A program made the position numbers and the translations under genes. Under the pieces are notes generated by a model. The model did not search any database. It saw only the letters and a program-made list of their open reading frames with translations, and was not told where the DNA came from. Below are positions 44,071 through 53,459 of a stretch of DNA of 64,000 bases, one piece after another (the stretch's first letter is position 1; every line of letters starts with the position of its first letter). Origin of the DNA: Paenibacillus oceani (GTDB lineage: Bacteria; Bacillota; Bacilli; Paenibacillales; NBRC-103111); assembly GCF_014705615.1 (NCBI RefSeq), contig NZ_JACXJA010000005.1:310001-374000 (forward strand), written 5' to 3'.

Positions 44071-45405
44071 TCAGCTTTTGGCGACCGGCTGTTTTTGCAT
44101 TCTTTCGGGAATGACGTCTTTACCGGCTACGTCCTCGAACGTCTCGCGGCGCACGACAAGATCGGCTTCGCCGTCATGTACGAATACGACCGCAGGGCGG
44201 CGCAGACGGTTGTAGTTGCTCGCCATCGAGTAGTTGTATGCGCCAGTACAGGCAACGGCCAAAATATCGCCCGGAGCCGTCTTCGGCAGCTCCAAGTCGC
44301 GGATCAGCATATCTCCGGTCTCGCAGCATTTGCCGGCGATCGATACGGTCTCTTCGTTCGGGTCGTTGGCACGGTTGGCGAGAAACGCCTCGTACTTTGC
44401 ATCGTACAGTGCAGGGCGCGGATTATCGGTCATCCCGCCGTCGACGGCTACATATTTGCGTACGCCCGGGATGTCCTTCGACGATCCGATGGTGTACAGC
44501 GTCGTACCCGCGTCGCCGACGATGCTGCGGCCCGGCTCGATCCATATTTCCGGAAGCGGATAGTCGTGCTTGGTGAAATTCGATTTGATGGAGTCGGTGA
44601 TCGCCTGCACATACTTGGCAAGCGGCAGCGGAGAATCTTCCTCCGTATACCGGATGCCGAAGCCGCCGCCCAGATTGATGACCGAGAACGTAACGTCCAG
44701 CTCCAGCCGGACGTTCTGGGCGAATTCGGCTACCCGGTCGGCGGCGAGGCGGAATCCGTCAACCTCGAATATTTGCGAGCCGATGTGCGAATGAACGCCC
44801 AAAATCTCGACATGCTCCAGCTCCTTCGCTTCGCGGATCGCGCGGAAGGCCGAGCCGTTGCCGATGTCGAAGCCGAACTTCGTGTCCGTCTGCCCGGTCG
44901 AAATAAACTCGTGCGTATGCGCCTCGACGCCCGGCGTTACGCGAAACAAAATTTTAACTTTGACGCCCTTCTCCTTGGCGGTCTCGTTAAGCATATACAG
45001 CTCGGTAAAATTGTCGACGACGACGCAGCCGATCTTGGCGTCGATCGCCATCTCCAGCTCCTCGAGTGTTTTGTTATTGCCGTGGAAGTGGATGCGCTCG
45101 GGCGGAAACCCGGCTCTCAGCGCCGTGTACAGCTCGCCGTCGGATACGACGTCCAGCGACATTCCTTCCTCCTCGGCGATCCGGCACATTGCCATGACGC
45201 AAAACGCTTTGCTGGCGTAGGCCACCTGGTACCGCATTCCGGTAGCCCGGAATGCCTCTACGAACTCCTTGCAGCGCCGCCGGATCAGCGCCTCGTCGAA
45301 CACATAAAGCGGCGTACCGAATTTTGCGGCGAGCTCCGCGGTGTCGCATCCCCCGATTTCAAGTCGTCCGTCCGAATTGATTTGGCTAGTTCCGTGCAAA
45401 TACAT
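44071..45405 (-). CDS. lysA: Diaminopimelate decarboxylase
   Basis: A 444-residue PLP enzyme that makes L-lysine from meso-diaminopimelate, the last step of lysine synthesis. PLP binds Lys66 in AYASKAF; HSHIGSQ, LGGGFGI and GKCCETGD (with the catalytic Cys) are the other family blocks. The protein starts MYLHGTSQIN behind AAGAGGA and has full length. The gene is between spoVAF and ppiB as in B. subtilis. Confidence 0.95.
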   Translation of the reverse strand: MYLHGTSQINSDGRLEIGGCDTAELAAKFGTPLYVFDEALIRRRCKEFVEAFRATGMRYQVAYASKAFCVMAMCRIAEEEGMSLDVVSDGELYTALRAGFPPERIHFHGNNKTLEELEMAIDAKIGCVVVDNFTELYMLNETAKEKGVKVKILFRVTPGVEAHTHEFISTGQTDTKFGFDIGNGSAFRAIREAKELEHVEILGVHSHIGSQIFEVDGFRLAADRVAEFAQNVRLELDVTFSVINLGGGFGIRYTEEDSPLPLAKYVQAITDSIKSNFTKHDYPLPEIWIEPGRSIVGDAGTTLYTIGSSKDIPGVRKYVAVDGGMTDNPRPALYDAKYEAFLANRANDPNEETVSIAGKCCETGDMLIRDLELPKTAPGDILAVACTGAYNYSMASNYNRLRRPAVVFVHDGEADLVVRRETFEDVAGKDVIPERMQKQPVAKS

Positions 45406-45520
45406 ATCTGGTTCCTCTTTCCTTCTATCGATTGTGGATGTCTCAGGCTCGCTGGCTTTCTTCTAAATTACCACAGCTCCGAGCCGATGACAATACGCAC
45501 GAACAGCCCCTCATGCACAG

Positions 45521-45549
45521 CAAAAGCCCATGAGTGTCGCTCACGGGCT
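45521..45549 (-). terminator. Terminator after spoVAF
   Basis: AGCCCGTGAG / CTCATGGGCT on the minus strand is followed by TTTTG. It is 13 bases past the stop codon. Confidence 0.75.
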
Positions 45550-45561
45550 GCCTCTTTATCG

Positions 45562-47142
45562 TCATTCGACCGGTTGGCGCGTCTTATCGATCGGATTGGT
45601 GATGCTCGGACGAAATTTGTTGGCCAAAATCGGACGGCGCACGAGAATCGAGAATAACGCCTTCGCATGGAACGGGATGAACGGCCACATGTACGGCGTA
45701 TTGTACGATCTGGTCACCGACAAAGCGACCAGCCAAACCGTCACGCCCAGCACCAATCCGGGGATTTTGAAGGCGGCCACCAAAATGAGCAGCGCCATCC
45801 GGACGAGCCGGTTGGCCAGACCAAGCTCGTAGCTCGGCGTCGCAAACATTCCTACTGCGGCGATCGCCATATACATGATGACCTCGTTGATGAACAATCC
45901 CGTCTTCACCGCAATATCCCCGACCAGAATAGCGGCTACCAAGCCCATCGCGATCGATAAGGGAGAAGGGGTATGGACGGCGGCCATCCGCATCAGGTCG
46001 ACCCCGACTTCAACGAGCAGAAACTGGATAAGCAGCGGAAGCTCGCCTTGCTTCTGGGGTCCGAGAAATTCGAGACCGGCCGGCTTCAGCTCCGGATTTT
46101 GCACGAGCAGGAACCACAAAGGCAGCAGGAACAACGAAGTCATAATTCCAAGAAACCGGACCCACCGCAAATAACTGCCGACAAACGGCGCTTGCCTGTA
46201 CTCCTCCACATGCTGCACCAGATGGAAAAACGTAGTCGGCAAAATCATGACGCTCGGCGACGTATCGGCAAAAACGATCACATGTCCTTCAAGCATATGT
46301 GAGCTGACTACGTCAGGCCGTTCCGAGTAACGGACGGACGGATACGGATTCCAGCCTTTACTGATGATCGCCTCCTCGAGCTGCTTGTCGCCGAGCGGAA
46401 TCCCGTCGATGTTGACCTTGCTGATCTTGTCGCGCAACGATTCGACGAGCCGCGGATCGGCGATATCGCTTATGTAGCCGATACACACGTCCGTCTTCGT
46501 CCGCTTCCCTACTCTCATAATCTCCAGCTTCAGTCTCGGGTCGCGGATGCGGCGTCTCACCAGTGTCACGTTGGTCATCAGCGTCTCGACGAAGCCGTCG
46601 CGGGAGCCCCGCACGACGCGTTCGAGGTCCGGCTCCTCAATCGAGCGGACCGGGAAGCTTTTGGAGTCTATGACAAGCGCGGCCCCGCTGTTTTCGACGA
46701 ATAAGACGGTAGAGCCCATCAGCGCAAACTGGACCGCCTTGTCGAAATCGTCCTCGGTTTCAACCTGGATATGCGACACATACTTGTTCAGCAGGCTGCT
46801 TAGCGTGTCCGGTACGAGCTGTTCCCGGTCCAGATGGGTGAGGCGGACGATAATGTCGGTCAGCACCGTATCTTTGGCGAAACCGTTCGCGTAAAAAAAC
46901 GCCGTCCGTTTCGTGCCGAATTCCATCACCCGGAAGACCAGATCGAAGCTGACGCCAAGCCCGACCTTTTCCTCCAGCGCCCGTTTGATTTCTTCCAGCT
47001 TGCCCGGAATTTCCTCCATCCGGATCAAGCCAAGTTCTTCATCGGTCAGCAGATCTCTGGCGTCGATGCTGCCATCGTTTCGGCCGTCTGCTCCTCCTCC
47101 GTCTTTCCGTCCGTGTCTTCGATCTCTTAAACCGGTACCCAT
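45562..47142 (-). CDS. spoVAF: GerA-family spore germination protein SpoVAF
   Basis: A 526-residue membrane protein of the GerA/SpoVAF family. A soluble N-terminal half (about residues 1-300) with DIADPRLVESLRDKI is followed by a membrane half with four or five spans, starting near residue 315 (FLGIMTSLFLLPLW). The charged N-terminus (RHGRKDGGGADGRND) is unusual and may be lineage-specific. SpoVAF sits with germinant receptors and the SpoVA channel and helps germination. It directly follows spoVAB, with the usual C, D and E genes missing between. Confidence 0.9.
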   Translation of the reverse strand: MGTGLRDRRHGRKDGGGADGRNDGSIDARDLLTDEELGLIRMEEIPGKLEEIKRALEEKVGLGVSFDLVFRVMEFGTKRTAFFYANGFAKDTVLTDIIVRLTHLDREQLVPDTLSSLLNKYVSHIQVETEDDFDKAVQFALMGSTVLFVENSGAALVIDSKSFPVRSIEEPDLERVVRGSRDGFVETLMTNVTLVRRRIRDPRLKLEIMRVGKRTKTDVCIGYISDIADPRLVESLRDKISKVNIDGIPLGDKQLEEAIISKGWNPYPSVRYSERPDVVSSHMLEGHVIVFADTSPSVMILPTTFFHLVQHVEEYRQAPFVGSYLRWVRFLGIMTSLFLLPLWFLLVQNPELKPAGLEFLGPQKQGELPLLIQFLLVEVGVDLMRMAAVHTPSPLSIAMGLVAAILVGDIAVKTGLFINEVIMYMAIAAVGMFATPSYELGLANRLVRMALLILVAAFKIPGLVLGVTVWLVALSVTRSYNTPYMWPFIPFHAKALFSILVRRPILANKFRPSITNPIDKTRQPVE

Positions 47143-47169
47143 CTATGCGTCCCTCCTGCCGAATATCGT

Positions 47170-47595
47170 TCATGTGCGGAAGATGATCCATTCAAAAAGC
47201 GAACCGGCTACTTTCCCGAGCACCATCGCCATCAGCAGCCAAATAATATAGGGGCCCAGACCGAGCCGTTTGGCCATGATCGGCAGCACGTTCAGCACTT
47301 CCGTCAAAGCTCCGGCCAGCATCCCGACGAAGCAGCCTGCGATAAAACCGACCACGGCGGTAACGACGGGGGCCAGCGTTATTTGCCAATCCATAAAGTC
47401 GGCTACCGTCCAGACCATCACCCCGGTCACGATCGCCCCTTCGAACGTATGCACGCGGTCGAACGCCCGCGTCATCTGCGCCAGCCTCGGCAAAATGTCC
47501 AGGACGACCAGGAACGCAACCATTCCGCCGCCAACCGCAATTCCTCCGGACAATCCGACGATAATGACCGCTACAATGCCAATGAACACGCTCAT
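47170..47595 (-). CDS. spoVAB: Stage V sporulation protein AB
   Basis: A 141-residue protein with four membrane spans and a glycine-rich first loop (GLSGGIAVGGGMVAF), as in SpoVAB. It overlaps spoVAA by four bases. The SpoVA proteins form the channel for dipicolinic acid in the forespore membrane. It is followed only 27 bases later by spoVAF. Confidence 0.88.
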   Translation of the reverse strand: MSVFIGIVAVIIVGLSGGIAVGGGMVAFLVVLDILPRLAQMTRAFDRVHTFEGAIVTGVMVWTVADFMDWQITLAPVVTAVVGFIAGCFVGMLAGALTEVLNVLPIMAKRLGLGPYIIWLLMAMVLGKVAGSLFEWIIFRT

Positions 47596-48281
47596 GGCGA
47601 ATCGCCGTCGTTTCGGTTCCCGGGCGGAGCCTGCCCGTCTCCGCCGTTTGCTTCCGCCTGCGCGGCCGGCAGCATCTTTTTGTACTCCTCGGTAATGACG
47701 TAATGATTCAGGCTTTCCTGATACGAGAACATCTCCACCTCTAGCGGGCTTGGCTCCTCGCTTAACCGTTTCTTGAACAGCTGGTTGAAAAAGACGACCA
47801 TCCCTGCACCCAATCCGAACGAATACGGGATCTGAAGCCAGTACGGATGCTCGGCGCGGCGTCCGGTAATCATCTCATAGATGCGCTGATGCACTTCCAT
47901 CATGCTGACGTCTTCATGAAAGTTCATGATCGCCATTCCCGAGCCGATGAACAGCAGCACCCAGACGACGGCAAGCGCCGCGCGGTTCGGCGGCTTGGAT
48001 CGGGTCTGAATATCGATCAGCACATGAGGTTCTCCGAAGTGCTCCACCTGAAGCCGCGCATACAGGGAACGGACCGCCGCTACGATCTGCATCATGTCGA
48101 TCAGAACAACATGACCGTCGCGTTCGGAAAGCTTGCAGATCGGCAGCTCCAGCAGCTTTTTCTCCATGTCCGGCTCCGTCATCAGATGGGCGACCTTGCC
48201 CAGCGTCACCGTTTCCCCCGGGGCGGCGGTCACCCGCTTGCGGAGCCGGATATACAAGATCGGCACGAACGAGCGGTTCAC
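47592..48281 (-). CDS. spoVAA: Stage V sporulation protein AA
   Basis: A 229-residue protein with a soluble N-terminal domain (VPILYIRLRKRV start), two membrane spans (about 100-118 and 150-170) and a polar C-terminal tail longer than usual. GTG start behind GGAGAGGG. In B. subtilis the spoVA operon is transcribed under sigma-G. A CATACTA element at about 48306-48320 on the minus strand would fit a sigma-G -10 box, but no clear -35 box is seen. Confidence 0.88.
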   Translation of the reverse strand: MNRSFVPILYIRLRKRVTAAPGETVTLGKVAHLMTEPDMEKKLLELPICKLSERDGHVVLIDMMQIVAAVRSLYARLQVEHFGEPHVLIDIQTRSKPPNRAALAVVWVLLFIGSGMAIMNFHEDVSMMEVHQRIYEMITGRRAEHPYWLQIPYSFGLGAGMVVFFNQLFKKRLSEEPSPLEVEMFSYQESLNHYVITEEYKKMLPAAQAEANGGDGQAPPGNRNDGDSP

Positions 48282-48356
48282 CTTGATCCCTCTCCTTCAT
48301 CATCTTTCCTGTAGTATGCGATACGAAAAATCGCGGTAACCGCTCTATTTTTTGGC

Positions 48357-48391
48357 AAAAAGAAAAACCGCCCCCACCTCGTCAAGGCGGA
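48357..48391 (-). terminator. Terminator after sigF
   Basis: CCGCC/GGCGG hairpin on the minus strand followed by TTTTTCTTTTT, between sigF and spoVAA. Confidence 0.7.
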
Positions 48392-48417
48392 AACGGTCTT
48401 AGCCTAGAGTCTTTCCT

Positions 48418-49173
48418 TTACTGAGCGATTTGCTCGCGGATCGACTGCAATATTTTTTTCTCCAGCCGGGAAACCTGCACCTGCGATATGCCAAGCCGGC
48501 TGGCCACCTCCGACTGGGTCTGATCCCGGAAGTACCGCAAGTACACAATCAGCCGTTCGCGCTCCGTCAACGTGCCGATCGCTTCGTTCAACGCCAGCTT
48601 GTCGAACCATTTCTCCTGCCCTTCGTCGGCGATCTGGTCCATCAGCGTAATCGGATCTCCGTCGTTCTCGAACACCGTCTCGTGAATCGACGACGGGGGC
48701 TTGTTCGCTTCTTGCGCGAATACGACGTCCTCCGGCGTAATGCCGAGGTCTTCGGCCACTTCTTTAATCGTCGGCATCCGGCCGAGCCTTTTCGACAGCT
48801 CGTCTTTTTTCTTGCGCACTTTGTTCGCCAACTCTTTCAACGAGCGGCTCACTTTGACCGTACCGTCGTCCCGTAAAAAGCGCTGGATTTCCCCGATTAT
48901 CATCGGCACCGCGTACGTGGAAAACTTCACGTCATAAGATAAATCGAACTTATCTACAGACTTCAACAGGCCGATGCACCCGATCTGAAATAAATCCTCC
49001 GGCTCGTAGCCGCGGTTTAAAAAGCGCTGAACGACGGACCAGACGAGACGAATGTTGCAGCTTACTAGCGTTTCCCGGGCGATCGTATCCCCGGATTGGC
49101 TGAGGGCAATAAGCCGCTTGACTTCGGTATCGTCCAGATACGTATGAGAGGCATGTTTCAACTCGCTATCCAT
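48418..49173 (-). CDS. sigF: RNA polymerase sigma-F factor
   Basis: A 251-residue sigma-70 family factor, the first compartment-specific factor of the forespore. Region 2 contains GYEPEDLFQIGCIGLLKSVDKFDLS; region 4 contains TERERLIVYLRYFRDQTQSEVASRLGISQVQVSRLE. It is held by SpoIIAB until SpoIIAA is dephosphorylated. It is last of the spoIIAA-spoIIAB-sigF operon, 12 bases after spoIIAB. Confidence 0.97.
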   Translation of the reverse strand: MDSELKHASHTYLDDTEVKRLIALSQSGDTIARETLVSCNIRLVWSVVQRFLNRGYEPEDLFQIGCIGLLKSVDKFDLSYDVKFSTYAVPMIIGEIQRFLRDDGTVKVSRSLKELANKVRKKKDELSKRLGRMPTIKEVAEDLGITPEDVVFAQEANKPPSSIHETVFENDGDPITLMDQIADEGQEKWFDKLALNEAIGTLTERERLIVYLRYFRDQTQSEVASRLGISQVQVSRLEKKILQSIREQIAQ

Positions 49174-49185
49174 ATCGCAAAACCC

Positions 49186-49632
49186 CTAGTTAAACAGCGC
49201 TTTTTTGGATTCTATTCGTTTCACCATGACGACCTTCGTTCCTTCGCCCCGCCGGGTCACGATCTCGACCTCGTCCATAAAGTTTTCGATAATCGTAAAG
49301 CCCATGCCGGATCTTTCAAGTTCAGGCTTCGAGGTATACAACGGCTGGCGAGCCAGCTCAACGTCCTCGATGCCTTTGCCTTGGTCCTCTACCGTTAAAT
49401 AAAAGATGCTCTGCTCGATTTTGGCCGTTATCGTAATAACGCCGTCCGGCGAATTGTCATACCCATGAATAATCGCATTGGTTACGGCTTCCGACACCAC
49501 GGTTTTGATATCGGTCAGCTCATCCATCGTCGGATCGAGTTGGGAGACGAAGGCCGCTACGGTTACACGGGCAAACGACTCGTTCTCGGAAATGCTGGCA
49601 AAGCGGAGCTCCATATGATTGTTACGGCTCAT
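49186..49632 (-). CDS. spoIIAB: Anti-sigma-F factor and protein kinase
   Basis: A 148-residue GHKL ATPase. N box ([13 protein letters not shown]), G1 (DQGKGI) and G2 ([14 protein letters not shown]) are intact. It binds sigma-F and phosphorylates SpoIIAA. It overlaps spoIIAA by four bases. Confidence 0.97.
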   Translation of the reverse strand: MSRNNHMELRFASISENESFARVTVAAFVSQLDPTMDELTDIKTVVSEAVTNAIIHGYDNSPDGVITITAKIEQSIFYLTVEDQGKGIEDVELARQPLYTSKPELERSGMGFTIIENFMDEVEIVTRRGEGTKVVMVKRIESKKALFN

Positions 49633-49982
49633 GAAACCACCTCCAGACTGGAAAGGGCGAGTCTTTCATTGTCTTGAATCGATAGAATCTTGAACAGGCC
49701 CGACATTTCGAAAAGCCGGTACACCGCCGGATTGACGTCGCAAACGACCATTTTGCCGCCTCTGGACGTAATCAGCTTGTACCGCCCCAAAATGACTCCT
49801 AGACCCGAGCTGTCCATGAAGCTCAAATCTTTCATACTGAGCACGACATGATTAACGTCCCCTCTTAAAATCGCTTCTTCCATCTTTACTTTCACCGTTT
49901 CGGCGGTATGATGGTCAAGCTCTCCCTTTAATCGGACAATCAGCGTTCTCCGTTGATGCTCCAATTCGATATGCAAACTCAA
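49629..49982 (-). CDS. spoIIAA: Anti-sigma-F factor antagonist
   Basis: A 117-residue STAS-domain protein. The phosphorylation site is Ser58 in [14 protein letters not shown]. The start is a TTG at 49980-49982, seven bases behind GGGAGTGA, giving exactly the length of the B. subtilis protein; the longer frame would cover the promoter. The dephosphorylated form frees sigma-F. A sigma-H promoter lies directly upstream. Confidence 0.95.
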   Translation of the reverse strand: MSLHIELEHQRRTLIVRLKGELDHHTAETVKVKMEEAILRGDVNHVVLSMKDLSFMDSSGLGVILGRYKLITSRGGKMVVCDVNPAVYRLFEMSGLFKILSIQDNERLALSSLEVVS

Positions 49983-50014
49983 GTCTGGCTCACTCCCTTT
50001 CGCGTTGTGTCTAC

Positions 50015-50044
50015 CATTTCTACGAAATGAATGGGAATTCCTGC
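50015..50044 (-). promoter_or_regulatory. Candidate sigma-H promoter of the spoIIA operon
   Basis: On the minus strand GCAGGAATT (50036-50044) fits the sigma-H -35 pattern R-N-AGGA-WWW exactly and GTAGAAATG (50015-50023) fits the -10 pattern RNNGAATWW at most positions; the spacer is 12. In B. subtilis spoIIA is under sigma-H. Confidence 0.65.
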
Positions 50045-50201
50045 AAGCCGACAAAACTAGAAGAAAACTGCCATAATAAGAACGTAGATGATATATTTCA
50101 ACATAATATCCCCGGATTCGCGGGAATTTGCCGTTTGCCAATGTGTAAGGAAGGTCCCCGGCACCGTTGTCGGTACGACCGGGGACGTGGTGCGGCGGAT
50201 A

Positions 50202-51398
50202 TTAGTCCGCCATGAACAGATGCATCGTGGTCCGCTTGAACAGCTTCCACCAGCCCGCCTTCTTCACTTCGACCGGAGATTCGATCGGGAATTCGGAGAC
50301 GATCCGGTCGCCTTTGTAGACAACCAGCTTGCCAAGCGGCTGCCCTACGGCGATCGGCGCCTTCAAGTTCGGCTTCAGCTGCAGCTCGTGACGGATATCG
50401 TCGTCGGCATCGCCTCTTCTCATCAGTACGCTGTACGGATGAGTCGCCGTAATGTCCAGTTGGGGCACTTCGCCCTTCTCGACGCGAATCGTACCGATCA
50501 CGTCTCCGGCTTTGAAGATCGGCAAGCTTGTATATTGGGAAAATGCATAGTCGAACATTTTCGTCACTTCGGCGTTGCGGGTTTTCGTATTCGGTTCGCC
50601 GAGCACGACCGCGATGACCCGCAGGTTGTCGCGTTTGGCCGTGGCTGACAAACAAAATTTCGCCTCGCTCGTATATCCGGTCTTCAGCCCGTCCGCCCCT
50701 GTATAAAACCGGACCAGCTTGTTCGTATTCACGAGCCAGAACGGCTTTTCCGTATCTTTACGCAAATAATCCTGGTATTGCCCTGTATATTTCGTAATTT
50801 CCTGGTGCTTCAGCAGTTCACGCGACATGATCGCGATATCGTGGGCGGAGGTGTAATGATTGTCCGCCGGAAGACCGTTCACGTTGACGAAATGCGTATC
50901 TTTCATGCCAAGCTCCTTCGCCCGCGCATTCATCATACTGACGAACGCCTCTTCGGTTCCGGCGATTTTCTCCGCCATCGCCACAGACGCGTCGTTTCCG
51001 GACGCCATCGCGATCCCTTTCAACATCTCGTCCACGGTCATTTCTTCGCCCGGCTCGAGAAAGATTTGCGAACCGCCCATCGATGCCGCATATTCGCTCG
51101 TGCGCACTTTCTCGTCGGATTTGAGTTTGCCTTGAGCCATCGCCTCCATGATCAGCACCATCGTCATAATCTTCGTGATGCTGGCCGGAGGCAGCTTTTG
51201 ATTTTTGTTTTTTTCGTACATGACGGTACCGGTGTCGGCATCCATCAGCACGGCCGATACGGCGTTAGGAGCCAGATCGACTTGCGGAGCCTGCTCCTGC
51301 GCCTTTTCCGTTTTCTCTTCGGCGTATGCGGCAGCCGGCATAACAAGAGCCAGTGCCAGCATGGCGCAAATGAAGCGCGTCAACCCTCGCTTGAACAT
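50202..51398 (-). CDS. dacF: Forespore D-alanyl-D-alanine carboxypeptidase DacF
   Basis: A 398-residue penicillin-binding protein. A signal peptide ends near AAAYA-EE; Ser73 and Lys76 in ASITK, SGNDAS and KTGYTSEAK are the serine peptidase motifs, and a C-terminal beta domain with VEVKKAGWWKLFKRT follows as in membrane-attached DD-peptidases. DacF acts on spore peptidoglycan. The start ATG 51396-51398 follows GGAGGGG. It is upstream of spoIIAA as in B. subtilis; a GTCCCCGG/CCGGGGAC hairpin (50153-50188) lies between. Confidence 0.93.
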   Translation of the reverse strand: MFKRGLTRFICAMLALALVMPAAAYAEEKTEKAQEQAPQVDLAPNAVSAVLMDADTGTVMYEKNKNQKLPPASITKIMTMVLIMEAMAQGKLKSDEKVRTSEYAASMGGSQIFLEPGEEMTVDEMLKGIAMASGNDASVAMAEKIAGTEEAFVSMMNARAKELGMKDTHFVNVNGLPADNHYTSAHDIAIMSRELLKHQEITKYTGQYQDYLRKDTEKPFWLVNTNKLVRFYTGADGLKTGYTSEAKFCLSATAKRDNLRVIAVVLGEPNTKTRNAEVTKMFDYAFSQYTSLPIFKAGDVIGTIRVEKGEVPQLDITATHPYSVLMRRGDADDDIRHELQLKPNLKAPIAVGQPLGKLVVYKGDRIVSEFPIESPVEVKKAGWWKLFKRTTMHLFMAD

Positions 51399-51635
51399 AA
51401 GATTTAACCCCTCCTGGTCCATGGTGAACTGTTCCATTTCCAAATACGCTTCAAAGGATGGAATCGCTTCTAACCATTATTGACAGAAAAGGGGAAAATT
51501 AAACGGCCGGGGCAACCGAATCATGTGTATAAGGCTTCTGTTTTTTAGACTTCATTCGCGGGTTGTCTTACAATTAGAGAAAGAGAATCGATAGATAGAG
51601 GATAGGGACGTATTACCCGAGAGGACTGAGAAGTT

Positions 51636-52386
51636 ATGCATACGACAACTAGTAGCAATCCGGCCGGAGAGCCGGGTAAAGAAGGACAAGATGAAGCGCT
51701 GCTTGCACACCGCGCGGCGCTAAGGAAGCGGGCGGAAACTATCGAAGCCGTTGCCGAAGGTTAATCGCTCACGATCGAAGAGTACGAGCCTTCTACCGGG
51801 AGAGTCCGAACAGGAGGACGATATCTGAAGCAGCATGGGAGGAAGTAGCCGTGCCGGCTGACGAGCCGGCGGCCGCCTCCGAACCGGATGTTCTTCGCTG
51901 GGCCGGTCACGATCCCGGGCAATACGAGCTGCTGCGTCAGGCGGAGATCGACGGCAAAACAGGCTTCGTCTGGCGAAGAACCGATTATACTCCCGCTCCC
52001 CGCGTGCAGGACGATCTGTCCATAAACTCGTTTTTCCATAACCGCAACGAGCAGACGATTAAAGCGATGCTCGATCCTGAGAGCGGAAGACTCGTTTCCT
52101 TTATGCGGTTCGACAAAGCCTCAGGCCTGTTATGTCTTTCGCGGATGAGTTTCGGCTGCAGATCGGAGGAGTCCAACTGGAGACGGATAGAATCCGGATC
52201 TGCATCAACAAAACGACAGGTCAACCCGACCAGTTCATAGGGTTGTCTGTAGGGCCCGGGCAGTTGGCCGGTTTCGACCCCGCTCCCGAGCGCCGCTATA
52301 AATTGACGTATCGGCTCGTTCATCGTTTAACCGGCCGGCAAGTGAGACTGATTGATGCCAACAGCGGCGAGCCCCTATGCTTTTAA
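51636..52386 (+). pseudogene. Decayed gene, probably of the YcdB/YcdC repeat family
   Basis: Three pieces of one protein lie in sequence in different frames. Piece 1 (from ATG 51636) ends at TAA 51762 and would continue SLTIEEYEPSTGRV. Piece 2 (51851-52240) reads through RQAEIDGKTGFVWRR and LDPESGRLVSFMRFDKASG. Piece 3 (from 52132) continues FADEFRLQIGGVQLETDRI and INKTTGQPDQFIGLS to a stop at 52386. An internal stop and at least two frame changes show decay. The paired x-W-x-R...D-x-x-S/T-G-x-x-x-S/F pattern recalls YcdB/YcdC repeats of exported proteins, but no signal peptide is left. The family call is tentative. Confidence 0.6.
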
Positions 52387-52431
52387 AGGAACATTATGCT
52401 TTGTAACGGATGTGCTTTGCCTTACGATGGA

Positions 52432-53454
52432 TTACCGTTTAGTCAGATTGGGAGTGCCGCGCAGCTCGGACAAGTTTGCCGCACCGATGCCGAACATGGC
52501 GGCACGCAGCTCAAACGATATACGCTGCAGCGCCAGGTCGGTCTCCTCGGGCGAACCGACCGCCGGGCCTAGCAGCGAGCGGCCGAAGCCTGCGAGATCG
52601 GCGCCCAGCGCGATTGCTTTAGCAGCGTCAACACCGCTGGTCAAACCGCCGCTCGCTATCAGGCTACAGCCCGGCGCAGCCTCATGCACTTCGGCGACGC
52701 ATTGGGCCGTCGGGATGCCCCAGTCGGCGAACGCTTCGGCAGCGGCGCGCCGTACCGGGTCCTGGAGCCGGTACTTCTCCACCTGGCTCCACGAAGTGCC
52801 CCCCGCTCCCGCGACATCGACAAACCGGACGCCGGCATCAGCGAGCAGCCTCGCCGTATCTCCGCCGATCCCCCAGCCGACTTCCTTGACGCCTACCGGT
52901 ACCTGCAACGATCGGCATACGACCTCGATTTGCCGCAGCAAATCTTTAAAATTCGTATTCCCTTCCGGCTGAAACAGCTCCTGCATCGAATTCAGATGCA
53001 GCACAAGTCCGTCCGCTTCCGCCACATCGACCGCCCGTTTGCATTCTTCCGCGCCATAGCCGTAATTCAGCTGAACGGCGCCGATGTTGGCGATAACCGG
53101 AATCGTCGGAGCTGCGTCCCTGACCCGGAACGTATGGGCAACAGAAGGGCGCTCCACCGCGGCGCGCACCGATCCGACTCCCATCGCCCATCCTTGCCTC
53201 TGCGCCGCTTCGGCCAAGTTCCGGTTAATGCGCAGCGCTTCTTCCGTGCCGCCGGTCATCGAACTGATCAGCAGAGGTACGCTTACCGGTTTGCCGAGAA
53301 ATTCGCAGGTCGTGTCGATTTCGGCAAAATCAATCTCCGGAAGCGCCCGATGCCTGAACCGGTAGTCGGCAAAGCCGCTTCCCTCAGCTGTGCTGCTCAC
53401 ATTTTCCTCTAGGCATATTCGGATATGCTCCGCCTTGCGCCGTTCCGTACTCAA
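52432..53454 (-). CDS. fni: Type 2 isopentenyl-diphosphate isomerase
   Basis: A 340-residue FMN-dependent enzyme that interconverts IPP and DMAPP. MTGGTEEALRIN, the GVGSVRAA loop, HLNSMQELFQPEGNTNF, the VKEVGWGI Lys motif and the ASGGLTSG / GADLAGFGRSLL phosphate-binding region are all present. I start it at TTG 53452-53454 behind GGGGGTAATTGGA, five bases after the crtP-like stop. It is the last gene of the carotenoid operon and would raise the DMAPP supply for the pigment precursor. Confidence 0.92.
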   Translation of the reverse strand: MSTERRKAEHIRICLEENVSSTAEGSGFADYRFRHRALPEIDFAEIDTTCEFLGKPVSVPLLISSMTGGTEEALRINRNLAEAAQRQGWAMGVGSVRAAVERPSVAHTFRVRDAAPTIPVIANIGAVQLNYGYGAEECKRAVDVAEADGLVLHLNSMQELFQPEGNTNFKDLLRQIEVVCRSLQVPVGVKEVGWGIGGDTARLLADAGVRFVDVAGAGGTSWSQVEKYRLQDPVRRAAAEAFADWGIPTAQCVAEVHEAAPGCSLIASGGLTSGVDAAKAIALGADLAGFGRSLLGPAVGSPEETDLALQRISFELRAAMFGIGAANLSELRGTPNLTKR

Positions 53455-53459
53455 TCCAA

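Noticed and set aside
44095-45657. 520-residue frame antisense to lysA
   Set aside because: It mirrors the codon pattern of lysA and shows no domain or start signal.
50153-50188. Strong GC hairpin between dacF and spoIIAA as a terminator
   Set aside because: It is not followed by a T run on the minus strand. It may be an RNA structure or weak stop but does not meet the standard for an intrinsic terminator.
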